Positions 23,146-30,977 of a stretch of DNA of 36,581 nt are shown piece after piece. The notes under the pieces are model-generated. The model saw nothing but the letters and a program-made list of their open reading frames with translations, ran no database searches and had not been told where the DNA came from. Source of the DNA: a virus. The DNA is taken from positions 1 through 36,581 of the IMG/VR virus record IMGVR_UViG_3300043409_000243; one strand, written 5' to 3'. Position 1 is the stretch's first letter. Every line of letters begins with the position of its first letter. A program made the translations under genes and the position numbers.

Positions 23146-23343
23146 TTACGCTCCTTGTTCGACCGCCTCAACAGCCGGGCGGCCACGTCTACGTTTTACT
23201 TCCTGTGGAGCCGCCTCTTCAACAACATCAGGCGTGTCAAGAGTATATCGTGTCCAGCCATTTCTTTCATCGTTCTCGGCTTCAAGTTCCATCGATGCAA
23301 TCTTTGCGCCGTGGACAGGGTGAGACATGTAAATGATAGGCAT
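23146..23343 (-). CDS. small neck-region protein with basic AT-hook-like motif (65 aa)
   Basis: The protein starts MPIIYMSHPVHGAKIASMEL, contains NGWTRYTLDTPDVV, and has a basic stretch VKRRRGRPAVE (49-59) whose RGRP core is an AT-hook. Closely similar short proteins occur beside neck genes in many phages, so it is probably a real structural or DNA-contacting factor. Its start overlaps the preceding stop as TAATG. Confidence 0.8.
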   Translation of the reverse strand: MPIIYMSHPVHGAKIASMELEAENDERNGWTRYTLDTPDVVEEAAPQEVKRRRGRPAVEAVEQGA

Positions 23344-23504
23344 TATTCTTCCGTGGGTGTTGGTTCTGGCTCATCCAATCTGCGAGCAAGCATTTGATAG
23401 GCGTTTAAAACCGCTTGAGCTTGAGTCAGAAAGGCTTGCGCCTTTTCAATCTCTTGCTCAAGCGATTGAATTTCCCCAATGAGAAACTCTTTGGTGATTA
23501 CCAT
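23343..23504 (-). CDS. very small coiled-coil protein (53 aa)
   Basis: The frame runs from ATG 23504 to TAA at 23343. The product (MVITKEFLIGEIQSLEQEIE, then KAQAFLTQAQAVLNAYQMLA) is a continuous helix with heptad hydrophobics and an acidic proline-rich tail. Both ends overlap neighbours by one base (TGATG and TAATG), which supports real translation. It may be a small head or neck assembly factor. Confidence 0.78.
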   Translation of the reverse strand: MVITKEFLIGEIQSLEQEIEKAQAFLTQAQAVLNAYQMLARRLDEPEPTPTEE

Positions 23505-24100
23505 CAGGCAATCGAGCTAACCATGATGTAGTAGGTCGTGCCGCCGCTAACCACGGGGATGGTATGGCTGACCACGGGCGACCCCACCTTAGCGCGGAAC
23601 ACGCCAGTTGCACTGACCGCAGGCATCAGCGCAAAGTTGCCCACTTCGCCCGTGCCTGAGTTGGTCACGCGCAGAAAGGACGCATTGCCCCAAGTGCCGC
23701 CAGAGGCAAAGTCAGAGTCCAGTTGCAAGGCCGCCAAGGTGCCACCGGGGTTGGTAGACGTACCACCAATGGTTGCACGAATGGCGTTGGCCGCGCCGCT
23801 GATGGTGCCGCCAGTGTTGACCGACGTGCTGATGTGCGCGCCGTTGATGGTGCCGGCAGTGGCAGCGTTCGCGCCAGTTACGCGGGTCAAGAAACGAGCA
23901 GTTTCACCAGAGCCAGTCGAAGTAAAGGTCAGCCGGTTAAAGTTTAGGCGAGTGTCGCCCGACGTTGCCGAAGTGGTGGCATACGCGCCGTTAAGGACAC
24001 CAGCAGAAGTGATCGCAATTGGATCGTTAGCTGCGCCAACTTGGAACGAATCCAGTTGGGGATCGGCGTATGCAACGCCAATAGGTTTGTTATTTGCCAT
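23504..24100 (-). CDS. beta-rich capsid-associated protein (198 aa)
   Basis: The product has no strong hydrophobic segments and is threonine/serine/glycine-rich throughout, with ADPQLDSFQVGAANDPIAIT at the start and VSHTIPVVSGGTTYYIMVSS at the end. Such composition and the place after the coat and decoration-like genes suit a surface-exposed capsid or fibre protein. Its ribosome-binding site AAAGGAA is strong and a terminator precedes it, so it may be expressed mainly from readthrough or a promoter I cannot see. Confidence 0.65.
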   Translation of the reverse strand: MANNKPIGVAYADPQLDSFQVGAANDPIAITSAGVLNGAYATTSATSGDTRLNFNRLTFTSTGSGETARFLTRVTGANAATAGTINGAHISTSVNTGGTISGAANAIRATIGGTSTNPGGTLAALQLDSDFASGGTWGNASFLRVTNSGTGEVGNFALMPAVSATGVFRAKVGSPVVSHTIPVVSGGTTYYIMVSSIA

Positions 24101-24130
24101 GATTAAATTCCTTTATCAGTTCCAAAAGGG

Positions 24131-24155
24131 AAAAATGGGGGCAAACGCCCCCATT
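24131..24155 (-). terminator. intrinsic terminator after the 136-aa gene
   Basis: On the - strand a 9-bp perfect stem AATGGGGGC/GCCCCCATT with loop GTTT ends in TTTTT (24135-24131) and lies five bases beyond the stop at 24160. It should reduce expression of the genes further down relative to coat and decoration-like genes. Confidence 0.85.
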
Positions 24156-24159
24156 AGGT

Positions 24160-24570
24160 TTAGGCCATTTTGTACACAGTGTACGCAGCGTCGCCGGTCT
24201 TAAGGAACCGGAACATTGCGCTAGTTGTGATCGCCAGCGCAACGAAAGCGTTGCCGCCGTCGGTGATACCGGTAGCGGTTGCCAGTGCTGCGGTGCCCGA
24301 ACTGGTGCCGATGTTAACCAGCGACAGATCAAACGTGCTGCCAACGGTGGCGTTGGGCACGGCGGCGTCAATCAACGCTGCGGTGGGCAAAGTGTAGACG
24401 GCGGGAGCACCAGAACCGGGGTTTGCAACCAGCATCTGGTTGACCACTTGAGCGGCGGTCAAAGTTGCGGTTGTAGTTGCGGTTTGCGGTGCAGCCATTG
24501 CACTCATAAGGGTTTCTTGACGGTTGCCAGCACCGACTTGATAACCACCTGCGCCATTAGGTAAAGCCAT
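24160..24570 (-). CDS. candidate capsid decoration protein (136 aa)
   Basis: The protein is alanine/threonine/valine-rich and mainly beta. It contains QETLMSAMAAPQTATTTATL, then LPTAALIDAAVPNATVGSTF, FDLSLVNIG and MFRFLKTGDAAYTVYKMA. The YTLPTA...TVGSTF...NIG...T..D pattern recurs in small phage structural proteins. It is flanked by terminators on both sides and has an AAAGGAAA site, consistent with high expression next to the coat gene. The decoration role is inferred. Confidence 0.6.
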   Translation of the reverse strand: MALPNGAGGYQVGAGNRQETLMSAMAAPQTATTTATLTAAQVVNQMLVANPGSGAPAVYTLPTAALIDAAVPNATVGSTFDLSLVNIGTSSGTAALATATGITDGGNAFVALAITTSAMFRFLKTGDAAYTVYKMA

Positions 24571-24594
24571 GATAATTTCCTTTAAAAAAGTTAC

Positions 24595-24615
24595 GAAGAA
24601 AGGGGCCGAAGCCCC
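24595..24615 (-). terminator. intrinsic terminator after the coat gene
   Basis: On the - strand GGGGC-TTCG-GCCCC (24615-24602) is a 5-bp GC stem with a very stable TTCG tetraloop, followed by TTTCTT. It begins nine bases after the coat stop. The stem is short and may only partly terminate; it may also protect the coat mRNA 3' end. Confidence 0.75.
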
Positions 24616-24623
24616 GTTTCAGA

Positions 24624-25823
24624 TCAACCCCAAATGCGGCAGGCCATCTGAGGACGAATGGTGGAGAAGCCATACAACACGTCGATACGGCAGGGCATAC
24701 GGTCGTTGTTGATGTCGTACTGGCGAACCACACGCAAGCTGATGCCATTGTGGACGGCACGCGCAGCCATGTCTACGCCCTGGGGCAGCAACAAGTCAGC
24801 GGTAGCGAACGTGATGGCGTCCTTGTGGTAGACCAAGTTTTGGGGGTACTGAGTTGAAGCAGCGCCCACAAACACTACAGCTTTGTTGTTACCCGGCAAA
24901 GTCAGCATGGTAGCCAAAGCATGGCTGGCCGAGTACATCGGAGCCACGGTCACGGTAGCGGTGGTGGTGGCAGTCGTTGATGCCAAAGCCACGAACTGGA
25001 ACAGCGAGCCGGTGGACTCACGGGTCTGTGGGTTCACAGCAAAGCAGTCAGCAATCGTGAACACGTCACCAACGGCGATGGTTTCACCAGTACCAACAGT
25101 CAACGTCAGCGTTGCAGAACCTTCAGCGGTCACGGCGGCAGCAGTGACGGTGCCGGTAGCGGCGCGGGTGCCAGTGGAGTGCTGCTTGATCGACTGAGAC
25201 ATGTTGATCTCGTCAAAGCCCAACACACCCATGCCCATCATGCCGTTCTTAAATTGGCGGCTGATGGTATCGGTGGGGTTGAACAGACCTTTCATGCCTT
25301 CGACCAAACCAGCGTTAGCGGCGGGGTTGACGGTGGCATAACGGGGGCTCATCACAGCGGCGTTCTCGTTCAGCTTCTGCTGGGCTTGCAACAGCACCAA
25401 AGAGGTCGAAGGAGTGGTGCCAGGCGTGCCCACGGTGTTACCGATGCTCTTGTAAGCATTGGCGACGTCGGCGTCGATGGAACTGGCCAACTGGCTGATA
25501 CGAGGCTTCAACACGCGCTCTGCGAAGTCATCCAATTGCATGGTCAATTCAGCAGAAGTGAAGTTGACACCAATGTGCTTTTGGCTGGCCACGGTCAAGG
25601 TGGTGAACTGCTCGTTGTCGTCTTGAACTTGCAAGGCGGCACCGTCGGTCACCAGAGCGCGGTCAGGCAGACGAATACGCAGGGTCGAACCAATCTTGGC
25701 ACCTTCAACAGCAAAGCTGTCGTCGTACTGACGGTTCACGTTACGGGTCAACACAAGGTTGTTTTCGAGAATCTCAAGCGCTTTGCGCGTGATCATGTCG
25801 ATGGTTAAGATACTGTTAGCCAT
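24624..25823 (-). CDS. major capsid protein, P22 coat-like
   Basis: The 399-residue product (P22 gp5 is 430) has the P22-type coat N-terminus: MANSILTIDMITRKALEILE, NRQYDDSFAVEGAKIGSTLR, LRIRLPDRA, and then VNFTSAELTMQLDDFAERVL. A central beta-rich insertion (about 205-285, ending before APMYSASHALATMLTLPGNN) fits the I-domain of P22-type coats. The C-terminus VVRQYDINNDRMPCRIDVLY matches too. Its strong AAAGGA site and downstream terminator fit very high expression. Confidence 0.95.
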   Translation of the reverse strand: MANSILTIDMITRKALEILENNLVLTRNVNRQYDDSFAVEGAKIGSTLRIRLPDRALVTDGAALQVQDDNEQFTTLTVASQKHIGVNFTSAELTMQLDDFAERVLKPRISQLASSIDADVANAYKSIGNTVGTPGTTPSTSLVLLQAQQKLNENAAVMSPRYATVNPAANAGLVEGMKGLFNPTDTISRQFKNGMMGMGVLGFDEINMSQSIKQHSTGTRAATGTVTAAAVTAEGSATLTLTVGTGETIAVGDVFTIADCFAVNPQTRESTGSLFQFVALASTTATTTATVTVAPMYSASHALATMLTLPGNNKAVVFVGAASTQYPQNLVYHKDAITFATADLLLPQGVDMAARAVHNGISLRVVRQYDINNDRMPCRIDVLYGFSTIRPQMACRIWG

Positions 25824-25843
25824 GGAAAAAGTCCTTTAAAAAT

Positions 25844-26626
25844 TTAGCGGTTTGCCTGCATCTTTTTCAACTGTCGGGCTCGTTCGGCATCAATCCACTC
25901 TGAAGCACTCATGGTCTTGGTAGACCGTGGGTCAGTCGTGTCATAAGCCGGCGCTCCAGAGGAGCGAGCCGTCACGGGCGAAATCGGTGCTGGCGCGGAT
26001 GTCGTTTTCTTCACTGGTGGATCGCTGGCCAATTTGGCCTCAATCCTTCCAATTTCCTTGGCCTGCAAGATAGGTGCAAGACGGGAGATTCGATCAGCTT
26101 CCTTGGGGTTTGCACCGAGGTAGTACGCTACTTCGGGGCCAACGTCCGAGGCTTGAATCGACTGAGCCATCACGGTTGTAATTGGAAGTTTCGGATTGTA
26201 CGCGACCTGTTCAAAGTCATCGTATTTGTTCCGAGCTTCTTCTTCCTTTTCGTGATAAGTCTCAAGAATTTCAGATTGCTGCCGGGCATGTTCACGCTGG
26301 GCAATCAACTCTTCAGCCTTTTTGTAAGCCAATGCATCTGCATAGGCTTCGGGGCTTTCAAACTGATCAACCGGCGGGATGTCTGCTGGCGCTCTCAATG
26401 CCTGCGTTTCCGCTTGCTTTTGAGTCTGCTCTCTTTCCCACTTACGCTGTTCTCTCGCAAGCCGCTTACCGATGGCTGCATCCAGTTCTTCTTGGGTAAA
26501 AACCCTTGAAGGTTCTTTCTGCTCATCAGCGACTACCGGCGCATTTTCTACAGTCTCAGGAGTGGCCGTCACTTCCGTTGCTGGCGCGGAGTCAACTTCC
26601 GCTAGGTTTTGGACTTCTTCAGTCAT
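25844..26626 (-). CDS. scaffolding protein
   Basis: This protein lies directly upstream of the coat gene, as in P22 (gp8, 303 aa). From ATG 26626 it has 260 residues. It starts with an acidic alanine/valine/threonine-rich region, has a long charged helix with KRLAREQRKWEREQTQKQAE and AYADALAYKKAEELIAQREH, and ends with a basic helix, IDAERARQLKKMQANR, like the coat-binding helix-turn-helix of P22 scaffold. An in-frame ATG at 26680 gives 18 more residues and a TAATG overlap with the gene before; 26626 has AGGATT upstream. Both starts are possible. Confidence 0.85.
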   Translation of the reverse strand: MTEEVQNLAEVDSAPATEVTATPETVENAPVVADEQKEPSRVFTQEELDAAIGKRLAREQRKWEREQTQKQAETQALRAPADIPPVDQFESPEAYADALAYKKAEELIAQREHARQQSEILETYHEKEEEARNKYDDFEQVAYNPKLPITTVMAQSIQASDVGPEVAYYLGANPKEADRISRLAPILQAKEIGRIEAKLASDPPVKKTTSAPAPISPVTARSSGAPAYDTTDPRSTKTMSASEWIDAERARQLKKMQANR

Positions 26627-26679
26627 GTCAATGAATCCTAAGATTCCCCGGTGTACCCCGCCGGTAAGGTTTGTCAGCA

Positions 26680-26922
26680 TTATGCTGGAATTTGGGCCGC
26701 TTGGTAAGTGGCAATCACTTCAGCAGTATGCACCGCCGCGCAAATGGCTTGCACTTTTGCATCTTCAGTACTGTAGTCAGCCCCAGGTACTACAACGTGG
26801 CGGTGAAATGCGCCGCTGATCTGCTTGCCATCTTCCATGATGCGAGTGCAAGTGCGAACCTGAACACAACCGTTTTCAATGGTTTCAATCAAGTCAACAA
26901 CAGTTTGTTTTTCAAGTGCCAT
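26680..26922 (-). CDS. small conserved phage protein (80 aa)
   Basis: The product (ALEKQTVVDLIETIENGCVQ, RTCTRIMEDGKQISGAFHRH, DYSTEDAKVQAICAAVHTAE) belongs to a small family common in podovirus tail and head regions: a beta-hairpin with RTxTRIMEDGKQIS and FHRHVVxPGxDYS, then a helix. The role is unknown. An AAGGAAAA site precedes it, and it lies 71 bases after the AT-rich gene upstream. Confidence 0.78.
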   Translation of the reverse strand: MALEKQTVVDLIETIENGCVQVRTCTRIMEDGKQISGAFHRHVVVPGADYSTEDAKVQAICAAVHTAEVIATYQAAQIPA

Positions 26923-26993
26923 GATTTTTCCTTGTTTCCAGCCTGACCATCCAGTCAGACATTAAAGTTTCCAGTTAACCGAACTGGTACGGG

Positions 26994-27263
26994 TTAACAA
27001 TTAAAAGCACCGTCAAATTCAGGCAATGTTTTTAAATGGTTGTAGGCTTGAGCAATAAAGTTAGCCGAATTATTTTCAACTGATGGAAGAAAATCAAAAC
27101 TACGCTTGTCAACTACGTTAACTTTATTTTCTTGTTTAATGAAATACTTGACATTCAAATTTAACTTGCCCCCCGATATTTCATAAATCTGAATGTAAGC
27201 ATTTTTAATAACGCTTTCTTCATTAAAGTTGTTCTTCAATGTCATGTTTTTTTGCAAAGCCAT
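26994..27263 (-). CDS. AT-rich hypothetical protein after the tailspike (89 aa)
   Basis: The product starts MALQKNMTLKNNFNEESVIK and has beta-like AYIQIYEISGGKLNLNVKYF and KVNVVDKRSFDFLP, then a helix and a cysteine at the end. It is visibly more AT-rich than most of the genome, like the spike just upstream (18 bases away). The pair may be a transferred cassette and this gene a spike assembly or immunity partner, but no family is recognised. The ribosome-binding site is AGGAGAA. Confidence 0.7.
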   Translation of the reverse strand: MALQKNMTLKNNFNEESVIKNAYIQIYEISGGKLNLNVKYFIKQENKVNVVDKRSFDFLPSVENNSANFIAQAYNHLKTLPEFDGAFNC

Positions 27264-27281
27264 TTTTAATTCTCCTGTTAA

Positions 27282-28934
27282 TTACAAACGTTTGGTAAGA
27301 CGAACAACAAGCGCTGTCCCTGTTGAACTAACAAAACCATCAACTTTTATTCGTATTTGATAGGTTGTGTCACCTGGGTTAATGCTTGTTACTTCAGATG
27401 AGCCATCCCAAAACACAGACGTTACTGTAAATTCAGCTGTAGCAGTAAAATTTGGTTTGTAAATATCAGAATAAAAGATTTCTGTTTTTGGATTACCGGC
27501 AACAAAACCACCACCAACAATCAAAGCACCTATTAAAGGAACGTTGTAAGTTGATGAACCAGCATTATTGGGATTTCCTGAGATATGAACATCATATATT
27601 GCCTTACCACCAAAACCCATAAAAGTAGTGTTGGTGTAAATTCCAGTGTCAACTATTGCTGTTGTTGTGCTTGTGCTTGTCATTGGGTAATTAAAACCCT
27701 GCACAACGTGAGATTGTATTGTCAGCGTATCAACATACGGCAAATTTAACTGCCTGTTGATGTAACTTGTATCAATAGTTCCATCGGTTTCAAGATACAA
27801 ATATGGGCGCAATCTTTTTGTTAACGCAGCAGACGTTGATAAAGTAGCACTTGCTGTTGAAGTGTTGTTTATCATTATCGACAAAGTGCCTTTGCCAACA
27901 GACGAAATTTCGTATGTGTTTAACCAATCAATTAAAGTTCCCGAGGTCATTTGATCGTTGATAAAAAACGCATCCGATGGCCCCCTGCATCCTTCAATGC
28001 GAACAATGCCTGGAAGTCCAGACTTTGCAATAACAACTCCACGATCAGCCCTACCAGAACTGCCAGCAAACAAATCGCAATCTTTAAAAATTATCTGTTT
28101 TGTAAAAAACGGGGGTGCATATTGTGGTGTTACATAGTTAAACACAATTGCTGCGCCAGCACTTTCACCACCAAAACGGCTGTTGTAACAAATCAGTGAT
28201 TGAGCATCGCCAGTAAAATCAATCCAGCGGCCACCCGTTTGGTTTATTAGACCGTCTGGAACACCAACCATCTCATACATGGAAAGTTGACCGCCAGCCA
28301 CATAAAAAGCAGCAGGTGCTTGCGTGTAGACCCAAGTGTTTTTAATGTCAACACGGTCGCCAGTTACTTGGTAAAGAAAATAACCCGTAGCTTCGTAATT
28401 TACATATTTGCAATGCTGTATAGTAAGTTGCGTAGAATTGCTATTGTTATCAGTTCTAACGGTTGCCGTTGTTTGATCGGCAAAACTACAATTGCTGATA
28501 TTGATTAGCGATGTGTCTGCGTTATTTGTTTTAACGCTGATTGCCACCGATCCATCCCTGATAGCAAGTCCAGATATATTTGTCATGAAGCCCACGCCAC
28601 CAAAACAAATTACCCCATCGCTGACGGCAATAATAGCTTCCTCGCCAACTATACTTAAAAAAGCAATATAGTTTGCAGTATCTGGTGTTAAGGCAGAGGT
28701 AACTTTATAAATTCCAGATGGAAAATACAACGTGGGCGCAGTCCCAACAGATACTTCTAATGGATTTCCACCAAATTTTCCACCGCTGCCAATTTGTCTT
28801 AGAGCTAATGCCGCAGTGATTGCAGCTTTGATAGCATTGGTATCATCAGCAATTCCATCGCCAACAGCACCATAATTAAGGACATCAATTACGCTGCCCA
28901 AAATCATCGAATGTGTGACTTTTGTTAATGACAT
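27282..28934 (-). CDS. tailspike, pectate-lyase-like right-handed beta-helix
   Basis: This 550-residue receptor-binding protein has at 13-40 VIDVLNYGAVGDGIADDTNA, the standard opening of pectate_lyase_3 spikes. After it come many short beta-turn repeats (ISGLAIRDGSVAISVKTNNA, INISNCSFADQ, IQHCKYVNYEA, IIFKDCDLFAGSSG) of a right-handed helix, and from about 400 a different beta-sandwich-like C-terminal domain. It likely binds or depolymerises surface polysaccharide; catalytic acids cannot be assigned. It lacks a P22-type head-binding domain, so it must attach through another protein. It is AT-rich compared with its neighbours. Confidence 0.9.
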   Translation of the reverse strand: MSLTKVTHSMILGSVIDVLNYGAVGDGIADDTNAIKAAITAALALRQIGSGGKFGGNPLEVSVGTAPTLYFPSGIYKVTSALTPDTANYIAFLSIVGEEAIIAVSDGVICFGGVGFMTNISGLAIRDGSVAISVKTNNADTSLINISNCSFADQTTATVRTDNNSNSTQLTIQHCKYVNYEATGYFLYQVTGDRVDIKNTWVYTQAPAAFYVAGGQLSMYEMVGVPDGLINQTGGRWIDFTGDAQSLICYNSRFGGESAGAAIVFNYVTPQYAPPFFTKQIIFKDCDLFAGSSGRADRGVVIAKSGLPGIVRIEGCRGPSDAFFINDQMTSGTLIDWLNTYEISSVGKGTLSIMINNTSTASATLSTSAALTKRLRPYLYLETDGTIDTSYINRQLNLPYVDTLTIQSHVVQGFNYPMTSTSTTTAIVDTGIYTNTTFMGFGGKAIYDVHISGNPNNAGSSTYNVPLIGALIVGGGFVAGNPKTEIFYSDIYKPNFTATAEFTVTSVFWDGSSEVTSINPGDTTYQIRIKVDGFVSSTGTALVVRLTKRL

Positions 28935-28942
28935 TTTATTCC

Positions 28943-29995
28943 TTAAACGGTATAAGTTACTGTACCAAACAAACTGCCAGTTGCCGCAATTGGCAATGTA
29001 GCTGCCGCCGCGCTTGCGCCAACTTCAACAATATCGAGTTCGGTTGCTGGTGTACCAATAAAACCATATCCTGCCATTAAAGTTTTACCGGATGTGTATG
29101 CCACATTACTAGACCCAATTGCTGTGGCAGTAAGCGCAATAGCCGTATTAACATATCCAAAAGGCAATCCACCTAAACGTGTAGAACCTACACCGCCTAC
29201 TTGAGCTGTCCAAGCAGCCCAAAACCAAATCGTAACTTGATTTCCAATTTTTCTGTATGCCCCTTGTTGTTGAGTGTAAGTAGTAACCCCTGCGATGGTA
29301 TACCCAAAAATAGTAGGTGTCCAAGTACCTTCTTCATAGTCACTCAGCAATTCGCTAGTCATGCCAGCCGGATGACTGGTAATGGAAAAGTCAATGCCTT
29401 TGCCTGATGTGCCGATAATTAAATTGCCGTTGTCTACTCGAATATCACCGCCAACAACATCCAATTTTGCTGTTGGGCCAACTGTTCCCACACCTACACG
29501 ACTATTTGTTGCATCTGTGCAGAATAAATTAGCGTCTGTATCGCCTTCAATCCGCACGTTAAAAACAGCCCCTATCTCGTTAATCACAAGATTGGTCGTG
29601 CCAATAATCATCTTTTCAGTTAACGCTCCAGCGGTCGCAGTTTCAAAGTGAATCTGACCTTGTTCAGCAGTTGACGTTGGACTGAGAATAGATGCGTGAA
29701 TCAAACCGTAGGCTTGTTTGTTACCTGCTGAATCTTCGCCATTAAATTCAATTTCACCAAGAGTGTCAGATGCTGCTGGACTTGCTGAATCTCTATATAG
29801 CTCCAGTAATGGGGCGGCTGCTGCACCAGCATCTGTTGAAGTCAGGGTCATGCCCAAAGCATCAAAAGATCGACCAGCAGTCAAATTAGCAACAGATACT
29901 TGTTTTGTAGTGCTAGATTGAACAATAGGCAAAACTTCGGTGCCCGCAAGCGGGACGGTGGATGCGGGTAGTGCAGAAATTTTGGTGTCGGCCAT
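28943..29995 (-). CDS. tail fibre / spike adaptor protein (350 aa)
   Basis: The N-terminus (KISALPASTVPLAGTEVLPI, then TTKQVSVANLTAG) matches that of the 217-aa protein at 21757-22410. The middle is trimeric-fibre-like with GVGTVGPTAKLDVVGGDIRV (about 165-190), a motif found before intramolecular or shaft domains, and from about 212 SELLSDYEEGTWTPTIFG opens a C-terminal domain common at phage fibre tips. It probably joins the P22-headbinding-like protein to a receptor or to the spike. A strong AAGGAAG site precedes ATG 29995. Confidence 0.8.
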   Translation of the reverse strand: MADTKISALPASTVPLAGTEVLPIVQSSTTKQVSVANLTAGRSFDALGMTLTSTDAGAAAAPLLELYRDSASPAASDTLGEIEFNGEDSAGNKQAYGLIHASILSPTSTAEQGQIHFETATAGALTEKMIIGTTNLVINEIGAVFNVRIEGDTDANLFCTDATNSRVGVGTVGPTAKLDVVGGDIRVDNGNLIIGTSGKGIDFSITSHPAGMTSELLSDYEEGTWTPTIFGYTIAGVTTYTQQQGAYRKIGNQVTIWFWAAWTAQVGGVGSTRLGGLPFGYVNTAIALTATAIGSSNVAYTSGKTLMAGYGFIGTPATELDIVEVGASAAAATLPIAATGSLFGTVTYTV

Positions 29996-30004
29996 GATGC
30001 TTCC

Positions 30005-30502
30005 TTAATTAAACATGACTTCAATGGATGAAGTGTACGGCGGTGCGGTTGAAAAAGTTAGTGTTGTGCCAGACACGGTGTAAGTATTTTTTTGTTGGTA
30101 CACACCATTGATATACACAAACGTAAGATTTTCGCCCAATGATGCAGAACTTAAGGTAAATACAGTTTGCGATCCCGTACCCGTAAAGTTTTGAACTTGG
30201 TATTCTGCCGCACCAATACCTGAAATATTGTCGTAAGTTGCAATCAATACATCTGCTGATGTGTACAAAGCAAATTTATATGGGGACGGCGATAACCATA
30301 TTTCGCCGCCAGGCACGCGCCCTGCGGAATCTAAAATAATTGGGTTGGTATGGGCCGTGCTACCACTAGACGACGTGTACGTAACCTTTGGCGTGGTGGT
30401 TCCCGCTGCGTAGGTGTACAGCTTGCCACCAGACAGGATTACGCCGCTGTTGGTGAAGAACTGGGCCGCAGCGCCGCCCACAGGGGAAAGAAAGACGGCC
30501 AT
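30005..30502 (-). CDS. P22-headbinding-like spike adaptor (165 aa)
   Basis: Residues 1-100 resemble the head-binding domain of P22-type tailspikes: FFTNSGVILSGGKLYTYAAG, PIILDSAGRVPGGEIWLSPS, then YKFALYTSADVLIATYDNIS. Residues 105-165 form a second beta domain (TGSQTVFTLSSASLGENLTF, VYINGVYQQKNTYTVSGTTL) frequent in podovirus spike adaptors. Here it is a separate gene, not fused to the beta-helix, and is likely the adaptor that fixes the spike complex to the gp10/gp4 neck. Confidence 0.85.
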   Translation of the reverse strand: MAVFLSPVGGAAAQFFTNSGVILSGGKLYTYAAGTTTPKVTYTSSSGSTAHTNPIILDSAGRVPGGEIWLSPSPYKFALYTSADVLIATYDNISGIGAAEYQVQNFTGTGSQTVFTLSSASLGENLTFVYINGVYQQKNTYTVSGTTLTFSTAPPYTSSIEVMFN

Positions 30503-30507
30503 TTAGG

Positions 30508-30669
30508 TCACTCCAAAAGAATCAAACCATCGTCCTCTTGGACGAGATTGTCATTGTTTTCGCACAGCAAGTTGCCAATAATAATCTCGGCATGCTTTCC
30601 AGAAACCAGCGTGGCAATACCGCCAAGGCCAATGGCCACTGCGTTGCGAAGAGCGACACCAAAGCTCAT
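30508..30669 (-). CDS. very small hypothetical protein (53 aa)
   Basis: The ATG at 30669 overlaps the upstream stop as ATGA. The product begins MSFGVALRNAVAIGLGGIAT, hydrophobic with glycine, then ends acidic (ENNDNLVQEDDGLILLE). Similar short proteins with a glycine-rich N-terminal hydrophobic segment are seen in freshwater phages. It has GGAG before the next gene. Role unknown, possibly structural. Confidence 0.7.
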   Translation of the reverse strand: MSFGVALRNAVAIGLGGIATLVSGKHAEIIIGNLLCENNDNLVQEDDGLILLE

Positions 30670-30968
30670 TGCTTGTTAATCGGTTTGCAGTAGATCGCGC
30701 CGTCATCCGCAATGCGAATGGCACTTACGCGAAAAGGAGCGCCAGTGCCCATAGGCAAATAAAACGGGATCGGGGTGTATGCAGGGATCGGAGTGCTGCC
30801 AGTGGTGGCCACAGCAGCAGGGCCAATCTCTACATAGCAAGGGGTCGTAGACCAAACCATCACGCCTTCAGGGCCAGAACCCCAATCGGCAGTATTGCCC
30901 GCAGAACCGCTGTAAGACGCGGTGCGGCCAGGAAAACCAGTTTGTGATAGCGGATTCAGAAGTTCCAT
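30666..30968 (-). CDS. small virion-region protein (100 aa)
   Basis: The protein (ELLNPLSQTGFPGRTASYSG, then SGPEGVMVWSTTPCYVEIGP, PAYTPIPFYLPMGTGAPFRV, ADDGAIYCKPINKQ) is beta-like and proline/glycine-rich with two cysteines. The PEGVMVWSTTPCYVxIG motif recurs in phage proteins between portal and fibre genes. Function unknown; a minor structural or assembly protein is most likely. Confidence 0.72.
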   Translation of the reverse strand: MELLNPLSQTGFPGRTASYSGSAGNTADWGSGPEGVMVWSTTPCYVEIGPAAVATTGSTPIPAYTPIPFYLPMGTGAPFRVSAIRIADDGAIYCKPINKQ

Positions 30969-30977
30969 GATGCGTCC

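Noticed and set aside
26940-26993. terminator or small RNA in the gap after the 89-aa gene
   Set aside because: A short CCAGTT/AACTGG stem is visible but weak and lacks a T run; no other structure is clear.
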